Shown piece after piece: positions 28,062 to 40,644 of a stretch of 64,000 bases of DNA. The DNA comes from Euleptes europaea (lineage: Eukaryota; Chordata; Lepidosauria; Squamata; Sphaerodactylidae). Every line of letters begins with the position of its first letter. Within the stretch, counting starts at the first letter, position 1. A program made the translations under genes and the position numbers. Under the pieces are notes generated by a model that saw nothing but the letters and a program-made list of their open reading frames with translations, did not search any database and was not told where the DNA came from. Location: contig NC_079318.1 of assembly GCF_029931775.1 (NCBI RefSeq), positions 29,588,159-29,652,158 of the forward strand, written 5' to 3'.

Positions 28062-29218
28062 GATTAAGCTTGGAAGAAAGCCTTCCACCACAATATTACC
28101 AGAATAGTTCAACTCCCTAAAGGAAAAAGGTATCACGTACATAAAGAAACAATTTTTTAAAAAATCAGACTATTTTGTAGAATAGTTCCATGGCAATTAT
28201 GCTACATTTCCAGAAAGCTTCTGGTCAAGACTTGAAATGTGATATTAGTACATAGTTGTAAGTTTTAATGTCAAAGGCTGAAATCCTCCCTGAAACAGGG
28301 ACAAAGCCCTGATAAAGTCATGGCAATTCCTTCTGAGTTAATGTGCTAGGACCTCAAAGTAAACTGTAACAGAGTTTTGCAAGAATATTTTTATGCATCA
28401 TTCAGAAGTCCCACTAGTAGCAGCAGCAGCAAAAGAGAATTGTAGTGGTCTTTTACTAACTAACATTCAGACAGACAGGAAAAACACACTAAATGCTACA
28501 TTTTGCCTTTAACCAGAGAAAAGAACGAGCCTTGGTTACTTACCAGTGAAGGCTCCTTCTGCTCTGGGAGACAAAGGCCATCTTCAGCTCGGGTTCTTGT
28601 GCTTGCTTATCTGGGAGGCAGGAAACAAAAAACTGCGGACCTTCCTGTGACCGGGAGGAAGTAGCCCCTCCCCTCTCCTATTACTCCAGTATTTCTAGAG
28701 CTTTGACTTTAATAATCCCACAGTAAATTTTCTTTCTTTTTCTTTTTTTTACAGGAAGACCGGACTATAAACAACAACAGTGGATAATGGATAACGGAAA
28801 CACAAACAAACAATGGCAAGAGGTCAACCTGACAACACAATAAACAACGAAGGCTATCATTTCTGTGTTGTGTGTATTTGCTGAGGAAGGTACTGTAATC
28901 GTGTAGTGCCAATTTAGGTGTAGTAGGTATTAATGCTCCTGATTGGGAGGGGAAGATGGCCTTCGTCTCCCAGAGCAGAAGGAGCCTTCACTGGTAAGTA
29001 ACCAAGGCTTGTTCTCACTCTGAGAGACAAGGCCATCTTCAGCTCGGGACGTACAAGAGCTTATGAATCTGAGCTTATTAAACCTCCTTCACACACTGCA
29101 GCACCTTTTTCCCAAAGGTAGTATCTGCAGAGGACAGCAGGTCTAGCTTGTAGTGTCAAATAAATGTAGAGGAAGACGACCACGTGGCTGCCCTGCAAAT
29201 TTCCTCTACCGAAACCCG

Positions 29219-30208
29219 TCAGGCGAAGGCAGCAGAGGTAGCTGTGCTTCTGACGGAATGTGCCATGATATTAGTGGGCACTGGTAGGCTGGAGGCTTTA
29301 TACGCCTGAACAATACAGCTTTTGATGTTGTAGCTGGCAGCTCTGGACATCGCCATACCTTTGCTCGGAGCCGTCAAAGTGACGAACAATGAGTCGGAAA
29401 GCCTAAGGTGTTGAGTAAGCTTTATGTAAATTTTTAATGCTCTTCTGAGATCTAGAGAATGCCAAGACTTCTCTTGTGGAGAGGAAGGATCTGGGTGAAA
29501 GGTTGGGAGAACAATGTCCTGTTCCCTATGAAATCTCGTGTTCACCTTCGGTATGAAAGACTGATATGGTCGTAGCACTACTCTATTTTTATGGAATATA
29601 CAGAGGTGGGGAGCTACCGACAGTGCCCCCAATTCGGAAACCCATCTGGCCGAAGTTATGGCAGTTAAGAATAGAACTTTTAATCTAAGCCACTTCAGGT
29701 CTACTGTCCTAAGTGGCTCGAATGGAGGCTTAGTAAGGGCAGTAAGAACTGTGTGTATCTTCCAAGTCGCAAATCGATGCGACACTGGAGGAGATGTTGA
29801 TTTGACCCCTCGAAGGAAGGCTTTAATGTGAGGATGCTTTAAGAGTGGGTATCCAGGTACCCGGGGCACCAGAGTAGCTATGGCTGCTAGTTGCCTCCGC
29901 AAGGTGGCGCACCCAAGGCCTAGTTTATGGCCTTCTTGGAGAAAGGTTAAGATATCCGAAACCATAGGTTTAAGGGGATCTACGGATCTGTTTCTGCAAC
30001 AGGAGTCAAAAACCTTCCAAGTGGCATTATAAATGCGAATGGTAGATGGTCGACGTGAGGCTAAGATAGTGGTTATGATATCTGGCGTACAGCCCAAAGT
30101 CAGAAGCCTCTTCCTTTCAACAGCCAAACGGTCATCTTGAACCACTGAGGGTCCGGGTGGCAAACTGGACCCTGAAGAAGCAGGTCGTGATTCACGGGGA
30201 GACGCCAC
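29219..30208 (-). pseudogene. DIRS tyrosine recombinase region
   Basis: About 330 codons with a core-binding N-terminal half and a catalytic half. An Arg-containing box (TSARWVSELGAL) and a His-x-x-Arg box (MAHSVRSTA) match tyrosine recombinases. Its place after the reverse transcriptase defines the element as DIRS rather than LTR/integrase type. Confidence 0.85.
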
Positions 30209-32110
30209 GGCTCCCTGAAGGACATTTCACGGCCGGATACCAAGGGCGCCTTGGCCAATCCGGAGCTACCAGCAGAACTGTGGCCTTTAGAAGCCGGACA
30301 CGGCGAATGACTCTTGGAATTAAGGGCAGGGGGGGAGGCGTAAAGGAGACCCGCCGGCCAAGGGGACAACAAGGCGTCCGTCGCTTCCGCGGCTGGATGC
30401 TTGTAGCGGGTGAAAAACCATGGAAGTTGGTGATTTGCATTGGATGTGAACAGATCCAGTACAGGGGTCCCGAATTTTTGGGTCATAAGATGGAAAACCG
30501 CCGGATTAAGCTCCCACTCTCCCTCGTCCAACTGTTGGCGACTGAACCAATTGGCCTGCACGTTCAGAACACCCCTTATATGTTCGGCTGTCAAAGACTG
30601 GAGACGATGTTCCGCCCAATAGAGAATCCTCGAAGCTTGTTTGTGCAGGATGGACGACCGTGACCCACCCTGTTTGTTTAGATGGGCTTTTGTGGTCACA
30701 TTGTCCGTCCTTATTAGAAGGTGTTTGTCCTCTATTTGCAGGGCAAAATGTTGTAATGCCATCCAGACTGCTTTCATTTCGAGAATATTGATACTTTGAC
30801 CCAGTTCTGATTGACTCCAGAGCCCCTGAGCCGGTTGGCCCCTGAAGGTGGCCTCCCACCCTGACAAACTGGCGTTGGTAAATAGTTGTTCGGGAAGTTC
30901 GTGGATGTATGGAAGACCCTTGCACAGGTTTTCCGTGACCGCCCACCATGACAGAGACAGGCGTATTGTCTTGGGAAGAATAAGGTTCCTGTCTCTTTTC
31001 TTCATGATGTCTTGTTGGAACTGCAAGAGGAACCACTGAAGCGGCCTGGCATGGAAGCGCGCCCAGGGTACTGCAGGGATGCAGGAAATCATATGCCCCT
31101 GCAGTTTGGCAAGAGTCATTAGTTTGGACGAAGACGACCTGATGACCTTCCTGGTCAAGGCTGCGATCTTGAGTGCCTTGTCCAAGGGTAGAAAAAGAGC
31201 ATTCTGAGTGGTGTCTATCAACACCCCCAGGTGTAATAGAGTCTGAGTAGGCTCCAGGTGACTTTTTCTGATTGATCAGAAATTTGGAAGAATCTTCAGA
31301 ACCAAGGTCGTATGTGCTATGCTCAGTTCTTTTGATGGAGCACAAATAAGAATGTCGTCCAGGTACAGATGTACCTGGACCCCCTGGGCTTGCACTAGGG
31401 CTATCAAGGCTACCAGGACCTTGGTGAAGACCCTCGGGGCTGAGGAAAGTCCGAAGGGCATGGCCCGAAATTGGTAATGACAGTCCTGGAAGGAGAACCT
31501 CAAGAATTTGCGATGTGTGGGATGCACAAGGATGTGCAGATAGGCCTCGGTGAGGTCTATCGAGGTAAAGTAAGCGTGGGGACGTAGGGCCTCTTTGATG
31601 GATTTCAGGGTCTCCATCCTGAACCGCCTCTTGATGACATACCTGTTGAGGAACTTGAGGTCCAGGATGGCCCTTCAGTCCCCGTTCCTCTTGGGGACTG
31701 TGAAGAAGAACGAGTAAATTCCGCAAGAGCGTTTTAATGACTCTACGGTTTCGATGGCCCGAATGTTTAAGAGGTGGTTTACCGCCTCTGCAGTGCGTAG
31801 GTGCTTTGTTTTGGACAGAGGTCGATGAAAAGATACCATGCGGTTTGGGGGATGATGTGCAAACTCTATTTGATACCCCTGGGATATGACTTGTGTCACC
31901 CAAGCGTCCGACTGGATGTCTGACCAAGGAGTAACAAAGTGGGTGAGACGCCCTCCCACTGGAAGGGAGTTGGCGTCACTGTTTAGCTCTCTGGCGGGAG
32001 TTAAAATTTTGTCTGTCGGAGCTGGGCTGTGAAAATCTGGGCCGTGAAAAATGGCCCCCCTTCCAAAAGGAGCCCCTGGGCTGCGACCACTGGCCCCTTC
32101 TCTGGTCATT
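30100..32110 (-). pseudogene. DIRS reverse transcriptase and RNase H region
   Basis: Shows the reverse-transcriptase hallmarks FTSIDLTEAYLHI, MPFGLSSAPRVFTK and the YLDD active-site box. An RNase H-like part with IRTDN follows. These fit the DIRS group (order RT, RH, then recombinase). Confidence 0.85.
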
Positions 32111-32269
32111 ATGAAAACGCTGGAGTGTATGAGATGATCTAAATGACCCAGAGGAGCCCCTGTTATCCCTGCGTAAACTCTTGGGCAGGGCCTTCTTTTT
32201 ATCCCTCGTCTCTACGAGGATGGAATCAAGCTGGTCTCTGAATAGTTTTTCTCCCTGGTAGGGAAAACC

Positions 32270-33970
32270 CATTAGTTCTGCTTTGGAATGGATGTCCGCC
32301 TGCCAAGGACGGAGCCAAAGAGCTCTCCTTGGGGCTGCCTGCATGGCAATAGCCCTAGCCGAAAAGGACAGGTGTCCAAAGTAGAGTCAGCCAGGAATGT
32401 GACTGCCTTGAGGACACGGGACACCCCTTCCAGCGCCTTCCTGTTGTTCTCAGGAATCACCTGGTTAAGTTTTCTTGTCCAGACTATGGCAGCTCTTGAA
32501 ATAAGGGCAGAAGTAATTGATGCACTAACTGCCAGTGTAGAGGCCTCATGGGCTCCTTTAATCGCCAGTTCCGCTTTTCTGTCTAGGGGATCTTTAATAG
32601 GCCCCATGCTGTCTCTAGCTACCACGCCGTTTGAGTGAAGTGCCACAACAGGGGCCTCCACTAGGGGAATCTGAAGCATTTGCGCAGATGGTTTTGATAG
32701 AGTGTAAAACTTTTTTGAAACCGCAGCAACCTGTTTTGAGGCCAGAGGCTTATCCCACTCAGCTTTATAAGCGTAGAGAAGTAATCTGGAACTGGTATAG
32801 TCTTAGAAGGAAAATTGTGTCTGTGAAAAAACTCCTTTGCCCCTCTAAGTTTGTCTGGATCCTGAGGCTCGGAGACCTCAGCCAGATCAAGGGCTGCTAG
32901 TGATTTAGAAAGAAGAGAAGGAAATTCATCTTGGGGGGAAAGTCTAAGTTGTTTCTCCTCTAATGGGGGAGTCTCTCCCCCTGAAGAAAACTCGCCCTCC
33001 TCTAATTCGTCTTCAGAAGAATCTGAAGACATGGACACATTAGTTTTGGAGGGTGGAGGAGCTTTTCTGGCCGCTTTGGTTGGCCAGGGAGTTCCCTACC
33101 CCCTTTTGGAATGTTGTGCTGGAGATTGGCAGAAGCACCTTCCTCTCGAGTAAGTCCGTCCCCTTGTAAGGAAGGCGCCGAGGAGACTTGCAGAGCCTGC
33201 AGCCCTTCTACAAAAATGTTGCGCACTAACTGAACGAGCTCTGCTTTAAGAGCTAACAGTCCCCCTTCTCCCCCGCCCATCGCGCGGTTCTGAACGTTAC
33301 CGAGCGCCGCCGCTGTCTCTCCAGCCGTCGATGTTTCTCTCATGCGAACCACTGCAACCTGGATCGGCGCTTGCTGCGCTGGGAGAGCAGCCGCCATGAG
33401 CTCACCCCCGTGGGCTGTTGCGGCTGTCGGAGGTGCTCCGCGCCCAGCGGACACGCCATGGAGCTGTTCTGCAGCCGCCGAAAGTGCGACGTCCTGGGAA
33501 GCTTCTGAGTGGAGCGGGGGGGGGGAGATATCGGCCAAAGCCGATGTAGTAGCCCGGGGCGCTGTAACGGAAAGGCTAGAAGCCACGCCATCCCTCTTCC
33601 CGTGCATCAGGCTAGCAGCGTCGCTCTGATTCTTCTTCTTCAGCGCTGAGGTAGAACCTGCGCTTGCGGTGCCCTTGTGCTTTTTAGAGCCCTTGTTTGA
33701 ATTATTTGAGGGCTTACGCTTCTTCCCTGAGGGGGAATCTAAAGCGTAACTGCAGGATGGCTCGACCAGATTGCCATGAGCTGTTGTAAGTAAGCCCAGC
33801 ACTAGATCTTGGGACGAGATATAGTCGTCTCCATGGGCCTCCGCCATTTTGTTTTGGCGGGAAACCTTAAGGCCTAGCCGAAGCTTGCGGCCAAATGTGT
33901 TCTGCACAAGGCAGAAAAAACAGACAATTTGGGGGAACGAGAAGGACACCGACACACAAGGACTAAACAA
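32270..33970 (-). pseudogene. DIRS gag-like region
   Basis: Located at the 5' end of the younger DIRS fossil. It is rich in Ser, Lys and Pro with a predicted acidic segment, as in gag-like proteins of this group, and shows no recognised enzymatic motif. Confidence 0.6.
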
Positions 33971-34245
33971 ATTTACACTGAACGGTCTGATTTTTAGGTC
34001 TAAATCTTATCTTTCGATAGAGCGACAAAGGAACGCTGCTCTCCCGTCAAAGGCAGGAAACAAAACTGGAGTAATAGGAGAGGGGAGGGGCTACTTCCTC
34101 CCGGTCACAGGAAGGTCCGCAGTTTTTTGTTTCCTGCCTCCCAGATAAGCAAGCACAAGAACCTGAGCTGAAGATGGCCTTGTCTCTCAGAGCGAGAATA
34201 GGGCACTCTTTCAAAAGAGTGAAATAAAAAGGCACAATCCAACTA

Positions 34246-34605
34246 CCGTATTTTTCGCTCCATAAGACACATTTTTTTCCTCCTCAAAAGTGAGGGGAAA
34301 TGTCTGTGCGTCTTATGGAGTGAATGTGCGCACAGAGCCGGCTGGGCGCGCTGGAGTGACGCGAGCCGGCTCTGTGCGCCCCATTCCAGAGCGCCCAGCC
34401 AGCTCTGTGCGCCCCGCCTGCCTCCCAGCTGCCCGTCGGGGCAGGGAACGCCGGCTCACGCCGTCCCAACGCGCACGCGCCCAGCCGGCATTCGCTTCAT
34501 AAGACAAGTTTTTAGAGGAGGAAAACGATATTTTTTCTTGTTTTCCTCCTCTAAAAACTAGGTGCGTCTTATGGAGCGGTGCGTCCTATACAGCGAAAAA
34601 TACGG
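34246..34605. mobile_element. Mariner-type MITE (CCGTATTTTTCGCTCC family)
   Basis: It starts CCGTATTTTTCGCTCCATAA and ends with the inverted form GCGAAAAATACGG. TA lies on both sides (34244-34245, 34606-34607). The interior is GC-rich and partly palindromic. It lies 46 bases beyond the end of the younger DIRS fossil. Confidence 0.85.
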
Positions 34606-34689
34606 TATATATTGACACTGATGGGCTAGACCACATAATGACCTACATGATATCCCCCACCCCAACATTATTACACTGAAAAATAATAT

Positions 34690-34960
34690 GTGTGTGTGTT
34701 AAGTGCCGTCAAGTCGCTTCCGACTCATGGCGACCCTATGAATCAATGTCCTCCAAAATTGCTCAGATCTTGCAAATTGAGGGCTGTGGCTTCCTTTATT
34801 GAGTCAATCCATTTCTTGTTGGGTCTTCCTCTTTTCCTGTTGCCCTCAACTTTTCCTAGCATGACTGTCTTTTCCAGTGACTCTTGTCTTCTCATAATGT
34901 GACCAAAATACAATAGCTTCAGTTTAGTCATTTTAGCTTCTAGAAAAATAATGTAGTAAA
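34690..34960 (-). mobile_element. BovB (RTE) LINE 3' end
   Basis: On the minus strand it encodes LLYFGHIMRRQESLEKTVML then GKVEGNRKRGRPNKKWID, the BovB ORF C-terminus. It ends in the BovB tail whose plus-strand form is GTCGCTTCCGACTCATGGCG. BovB is abundant in squamates. Confidence 0.8.
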
Positions 34961-36607
34961 TAGTTTTAAAAGATCCAGATGGATTTCTTGAGAACCCTGA
35001 ATAGAACTTATACATTGGCATTCTAGCAACAATCAGACTTGGGCTGCCTAAAATAAGCACACATCATCCCCATGGAGCTTTCTCCCATCCCACTGGTGTA
35101 TGCATAGCTGCACAAGATGTAAGCAGCCTGTAGATTACAAACCTGCTTTACAATGTGCTGTTCATCTTTTTGTCCAACCTGCCCTCTACATATTTGTCTG
35201 CTGAAGCACACACAAACTAAACAAGCTGCTGAACAAAGCCAGACAGGACTGTATTTCTGGAGATGTCCTCAAGGAAATTTATCAAAAGGAAAAAAGGGAC
35301 AAGGAAAACTTGTTCTTCAGAACCTAAACACAGCATTATGCAGAGTCCATCCATTCACAAGATGCTTTATCTGGGGCGCAGGGAAGCATTTTAGGCTATA
35401 CCATCAGTGGAAGTCCTTTCAGTGTGGCTAATAGTAACATTGAAAATAACTATTATAAGAATCCCATGTGATTTGACTGCGCTCCTTTGAAAGAGCCAAG
35501 AGCATGCCTCATAGGCAGATCCTAAAACAAAGCAGCAAAGAAAAGCTAACTCCTCCTTTCACAGGAACACAAACTAGCTCTTCCCAAACTATGTAAAGGG
35601 TCACTGTGGAACTGCTGGTATTTAGAAACAATAAACATTTTGAAAATTGAGAGTAAAGACCAGACTTGTTTTAAAATAAACATTAATAAATAGGTCAAAC
35701 TGATGAATCAAAACACTGAAGACATACTCATGGCGAACAGAGTTAAAATACCTGAAAAAGATTTTAAATATTTATTGTCTCTGGCAATCACAGCAGCTTT
35801 CTAAAGCACTTCTACAGGGAAAAAGCCTAACAGCAAAAACAAACTGTTACAGCTGGCAAGAAGAACTGGCAGAGTTGTGACAGATCTGCAACCTAGATAC
35901 ATATTTTAAAACCCCTTAAGAAATCTATCAACCTAGTATGGAAAGTGTTTGGAATGAGAGAAACTAGAAAAAAGCCCATAATGCATCCCAACACTATGGA
36001 TTACTCAGAAATATTGGTACTTCTCCCTCAACAAAGCAACAATAGGAATGCATACTAAGAGCACAATCCTAAGCAGAGTTATACCTTCTAATGGATTCAG
36101 AAGGGTTGCAACTGTTCAGGGCAGCACAGTTTGAATATTAAGTGGAAAGGAAGTCCATCAGCAATAATCTATTGAGGAAAAATTCAGGTGGATCTAGAAA
36201 TGTAAGAATTCTGAAAACAGCTATCACTTCTACCAATGGAAACATTAAAATAATAATATAAGAAGATACAGGTAACATCCCACTGGTTATAAAGAAGCCT
36301 GCACCGAACATTTTTTCCATTTTCCTTTTTGAAGTAAAAGTAGTGTTCAGACATTAGTTTACTAATGTCCCAATTTTAATACAAGTTAAGAAACTGCAAA
36401 AACCTTTAAACAGCTTTATTTGGGGTAATAAGAAACCAAGAATTAGTCTGACTACTGTACAAGTTTGATGGCATAGAGGAAGTTTAGGCTAGGGGAGATT
36501 TAGGCTATTGCAATATCACAATTTATTACAATATAATGTCCATGGCTCCAGTCTCTGGATTTAAGTATCCACATATTTGGTCATGCTGAGAATTAGATAT
36601 ACTGATT
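34961..36607. other. CEP170 intron 1, mostly unassigned
   Basis: Only a fragment of a lizard MITE is visible near 36060-36115 (GCACAATCCTAAGCAGAGTT). The rest is AT-rich without recognised content. Confidence 0.35.
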
Positions 36608-36667
36608 ATTAAAAAGGGCAAGAGTCCAGTAGCACCTTAAAGACTAACAAAAATATTTTCTGGTAGG

Positions 36668-36707
36668 GTATGAGCTTTCGTGAGCCACAGCTCACTTCTT
36701 CAGATAC
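36668..36707 (-). ncRNA. Hammerhead-like motif in CEP170 intron 1 (family B)
   Basis: On the minus strand: GTAT, CTGAAGA, A, GTGAGC-TGTG-GCTCAC, GAAAGCTC, ATACCC, with all stems intact. It lies in sense orientation in the CEP170 primary transcript. Confidence 0.6.
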
Positions 36708-36790
36708 AGCTAGAATGTGAATCCATCTGTCTTTAAGTAGAGGAGAGTGAATTCAGACAAGCATTAGTATGTAAATGTTAACAGTATGTA

Positions 36791-37771
36791 CCGTATATAC
36801 TCGCGTATAAGCCGAGTTTTTCAGCCCCAAAAATGGGCTGAAAAAGCCGGCCTCGGCTTATACGCGAGTCAATACGGGGGAGGGAGGGAGGAGGGAGGAG
36901 GGAGGGGGGAAACTTACCGCCGTCGCCGCCGCCGCCGGGCCCGTGCCGCTTCCTGCCGCCGGGTGCGGCCTGGGGCAGCCTTCCTGCAGCTGCAGGATGG
37001 CTGCCCCGCCCCCCCCGGCCCCCGCCGCCATTTTTCCCGGGCGGGAGGGGCCATGGGCAGCCATCCTGCGGCTGCAGGAAGGCTGCCCTGGCCCTTCCCG
37101 CCCCCCCCCCCGCCATTTTTCCCGGGCGGGAGGGGCCTTGGGCAGCCTCCTGCAGCCGCAGGATGGCTGCCCAAGGCCCCCCCGCCCCCGCCGCCATTTT
37201 TTTCAGGCGGGAGGGGCCTTGGGCAGCCATCCTGCAGCTGCAGGAAGGCTGCCCCGGCCCTTCCCGCCCCCCCCGCCATTTATTTCGGGCGGGAGGGGCC
37301 TTGGGCAGCCATCCTGCAGCTGCAGGAAGGCTGCCCTGGCCCTTCCCGCCCCCCCGCCATTTTTCCCGGGCGGGAGGGGCCTTGGGCAGCCTCCTGCAGC
37401 CGCAGGATGGCTGCCCAAGGCCCCCCCGTCCCCGCCGCCATTTTTTTCGGGCGGGAGGGGCCTTGGGCAGCCATCCTGCGGCTGCAGGAGGCTGCCCTGG
37501 CCCTTCCCGCCCCCCCCCCGCCATTTTTCCCGGGCGGGAGGGCCTTGGGCAGCCTCCTGCAGCCGCAGGAAGGCTGCCCAGGCCCCCCCGGGACGCGCCG
37601 CCGCCGGACCCTCGCCGCTGGAGAGCCCTGTCAGGTAAGCCTGCGGGGGGGGGGGAGGGGTTATAAGCCGACCCTCGGCTTATACGCGGGTGCCTAATTT
37701 TTCCCCATTTTTGGGGAGAAATTAGGCACCTCGGCTTATACGCGGGTCGGCTTATACATGGGTATATACGG
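36791..37771. mobile_element. Mariner-type MITE with TA duplication carrying a minisatellite
   Basis: Terminal inverted repeats start CCGTATATACTCGCGTATAA (left) and CCGTATATACCCATGTATAA (right, inverted), continuing GCCGA in both. TA flanks at 36789-36790 and 37772-37773 are the Tc1/mariner target duplication. Each end also contains a smaller inverted repeat of its own. The inside is an extremely GC-rich tandem array. It encodes no transposase. Confidence 0.85.
37020..37590. repeat. GC-rich minisatellite, about seven ~82-bp units
   Basis: The anchor CCATTTTT recurs at about 37028, 37113, 37194, 37276, 37357, 37438 and 37521 (spacing 81-85). Units hold GGGCGGGAGGGGCC, a CTGCAGCTGCAG-like palindrome and GGCTGCCC, so they are themselves near-palindromic. 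Because many units are 81 bases (27 codons), frames stay open for 160-360 codons on both strands; I regard these as non-genic. Confidence 0.9.
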
Positions 37772-37860
37772 TAAATATGAATAGCAGGCGTGATGGGATT
37801 AGGTGTGGTATGAAGAGTCTGTGATGTCCAGGGGAGAGATGGGTGTGGAGAAATCAGCAT

Positions 37861-39632
37861 TGGTAATGAGCCATGAATGCAAGGTCTTTATTCAGCCCAG
37901 GTAAATGCATTGACTTTAGTTTGACTATCAACTGTAATTCAGCAACTGTAGCAAATATGTTTTACTTAGAATGCTATCAAGCAGATGATGCAACAACCAG
38001 CAAAATAATCCACATAGTTTTGAATTTGAACTCTGCATTCTACAGCCAAGAGATGGGTGTAACCTAGTTTAGGAAGATCAACAGATGCTCTCACTGTCAG
38101 CAATTGAATCAAAACATTATTGCTTTAAGCAAAATACTAAATCTGAATTGGTAAACTACAAACAAGCATTTGCTTTTGTTTGTATCTGAAATCAAAATTA
38201 CTTAAACACTAACTCCCATCTCTTACACAAAGCTGACAATATTTAGTCCACTACTCTCAAACAGTTAAGTAACTAAACATCACTTTGTTTCTTCTGTGGG
38301 GCACTAAAACCTTTTGATGAAGAAGAAAAAAACCCCACAATCTCACAAAGTCCCTCTTATCTTGCTTCCTTTGGCCTTGGTCTCCCTGTCCCTGAGGTCC
38401 AGAAATATTGAACAGGTTTAGTAGCCAGCCATTATTTGTGTTTAACCCCCCCCATTATTAACTCAGAGTAGAGAGGCAGTGAAAATCCCACCCATCTCTC
38501 TCCCCCAAATATCAGAAGACTTGGAGGGGGGAACTGTTTTCTCAATTCATACCAAGCAGTCAGAAGCAGTGAGATTCTTTGGGTAGAATTCTAACTCGAG
38601 AAAGTGGTGGATCCAAAGATAGATGGAATGATAACAGATGGAACGATTTACCCAAATCAGCCTACCATAATATAGACAAGTGCAATATGCCACAAGTGAA
38701 AAACAAGACTAGAAATACACTCAGAGCCAATAATTCTGTAGTCTAAGTGTGTTTAATCTTTCCATTCAAATAAAGACCCTTAAATTTAGTTTTCTAAATA
38801 TTTGTATTAGATGAGGAGTGAAAAGTCAAAAGCCAAAAACCTAACATGTGTTAATAAGACCCCAAGGTAGCTTGACTACCTTGCCTTCTGGAACTCAGTC
38901 AGCCCAGTAAAATAATTCATTCACCACACAGCATGCTTTAAGGGCACTCCAAACAGTAATTGATTTTTGCCTCTTCCAAGTGAGAGGCTGGTTTCTCCCC
39001 TCCCCTTAGTCTTCTGGTACCTCAGAAGATTTGCCTCTCTTACACGCACATAAACAAGCAACCTTCCCTCCAGGTTTTTGCCAGGTGTGTAGAATTCCAG
39101 GGAGGAAGCATCTATTGTTCCATGGTCCATAACTGCAGACACTAGGAAAATATGCCTAATTACCAATTATGGCAGGCCTATAATAATGGAAACTTTCTGG
39201 TGCTGCTCCTGCATTACACACACCTTATCCTTTGCCTGGTTCTTGCTTTCTTGTTTGGACAGCTTCCCATGGCTGTTACTCCAGCTACAACTTTCTGGCA
39301 AGGATAACTGCTACGCTCTGGGAAAACCAGCACCAAATGAATGTCTTTGTCAGCTCAGCTGCCACTTTCAAACCTTCACCCTGTAGCCCAGTAACCACTG
39401 ACTGTGCCCCTGGCACAATATACACTACTTGTTAGCACTATATACAACACTTACCATCCAAGTACATTCTGCTTTAAGAAGCCAGGCAACCTTCACAAAA
39501 CAAAGCCTATGGTCCTGCAGACCATTCATTCCTAGTCTTAAATTCATTCTCCTGTTCTAGCAGCCCTTGGTGGAAATTTCTTGATAGGCACTCATGAAAG
39601 CAGTGCCTCATTTGAAATTGTTTCACTCTGTA
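37861..39632. other. CEP170 intron 1, nothing recognised
   Basis: No open frame of note, no named repeat. Confidence 0.35.
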
Positions 39633-39920
39633 GGTAAAGATCCCCTGTGCAAGGACCAGGTCATTCCTGACCCATGGGGTGACATCACATCCCAACGTTT
39701 ACAAGGCAGACTTTGTTTACGGGGTGGTTTGCCAGTGCCTTCCCCAGTCATCTTCCCTTTACCCCAAGCAAGCTGGGTACTCATTTTACCGACCTTGGAA
39801 GGATGGAAGGCTGAGTCAAGGCGGCTACATGAAACTGACTCCCGTTGGGATCGAACTCAGGTTTTGAGCAGAGCTTGGACTGCAGTACTGCAGCTTATTA
39901 CTCTGCGCCACGGGGCTCAT
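39633..39920 (-). mobile_element. tRNA-derived SINE, unnamed family, copy 2
   Basis: Same order as 13294-13592: GACCCATGGGGTGACATCAC, GCAGACTTTGTTTACGGGGT, TTGGAAGGATGGAAGGCTGA, then a reversed tRNA head (GGGATCGAACTCAGG ... TCTGCGCCACGGGGCTC). Confidence 0.75.
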
Positions 39921-40644
39921 GTGTTTCACTCTGTAGGTTGATTCATATCCTCAATAGCCACAACATCCTCCTGTTCACCTTAGACTTGAAACTGAAAGTG
40001 TGTATTATTCATGATATTAGTCAGATAAAACAATGCATGACAGTGTCATTAATATGCCCTCCTCTGTATCAAAAGCAGACACAGCTTGCTTTACTGCTCA
40101 AGTTTAAAAAGGTCAAGAATCCGTCTACAATTCCTCTTATCCACTTATATGCTGCTTTGTCTGAGCCAAGGTTAATCAGATTACTGGGTCCATGCTTTGC
40201 TATGCAATGGCAAAAGAAGGTTTACCTAAGAAGTGTTTTCACCTAATCATAACTGAGTCGAATGAGGCACTTCCCTTTCGCTTTGAAATAAAACATTTTA
40301 ATGCAAGGATTTTACACAAAATTTACATGCCTTAGTAATGTCAGAACAGTTATACTGGACTTCATCCCCCCCCCCACTTTCCTTCCTTCTCCTCCTATAG
40401 TATGCACTGCCCTTAAGATACCTGACAGAGTTTTGATTTGGTACCTACTACATGTTGTTTTGTTTATGTGTTGCTTTGTACGTGAATGGTATACCTAGTT
40501 TCAAGCGTTCTCTTACTCCTATGATCTAAAAATTAGTTTTGGAGCAAGGACAAATTTTCTAGAAGTTACTTAACATGTTGGCATCCATGTTACGGGGTTA
40601 AACTAGTTTGGCATTTGGGTGCACTCCAAACAATGATTCTGAAA

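Larger units (their letters stand above)
28515..34200 (-). mobile_element. DIRS-type retroelement fossil, young and nearly whole
   Basis: Inverted terminal repeats (left about 28555-28690, right about 34065-34200) are almost identical. The region 28950-29045 combines the complement of both outer edges, the internal complementary region DIRS elements use to close a circle. On the minus strand the order is gag-like (about 33970-32270), reverse transcriptase and RNase H (about 32110-30100), then tyrosine recombinase (about 30210-29220), the known DIRS order with overlapping frames. It looks close to whole with only a few breaks, and is the younger of the two copies. It sits in CEP170 intron 1 in the same direction as the gene. 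Confidence 0.92.
36608..37860. repeat. Family B copy split by a mariner MITE
   Basis: GGGCAAGAGTCCAGTAGCAC at 36617 through AACAGTATGTA (36790) is one piece. The sequence resumes at 37774 (AATATGAATAGCAGGCGTGA) and runs to about 37860. At 47810 the same sequence is uninterrupted, so the insertion at 36791-37771 came later. Confidence 0.8.

Noticed and set aside
36778-37860. Long open frames (up to 360 codons) on both strands
   Set aside because: They arise from a GC-rich minisatellite with 27-codon periodicity inside a MITE; low-complexity Pro/Ala/Gly peptides in several frames at once.
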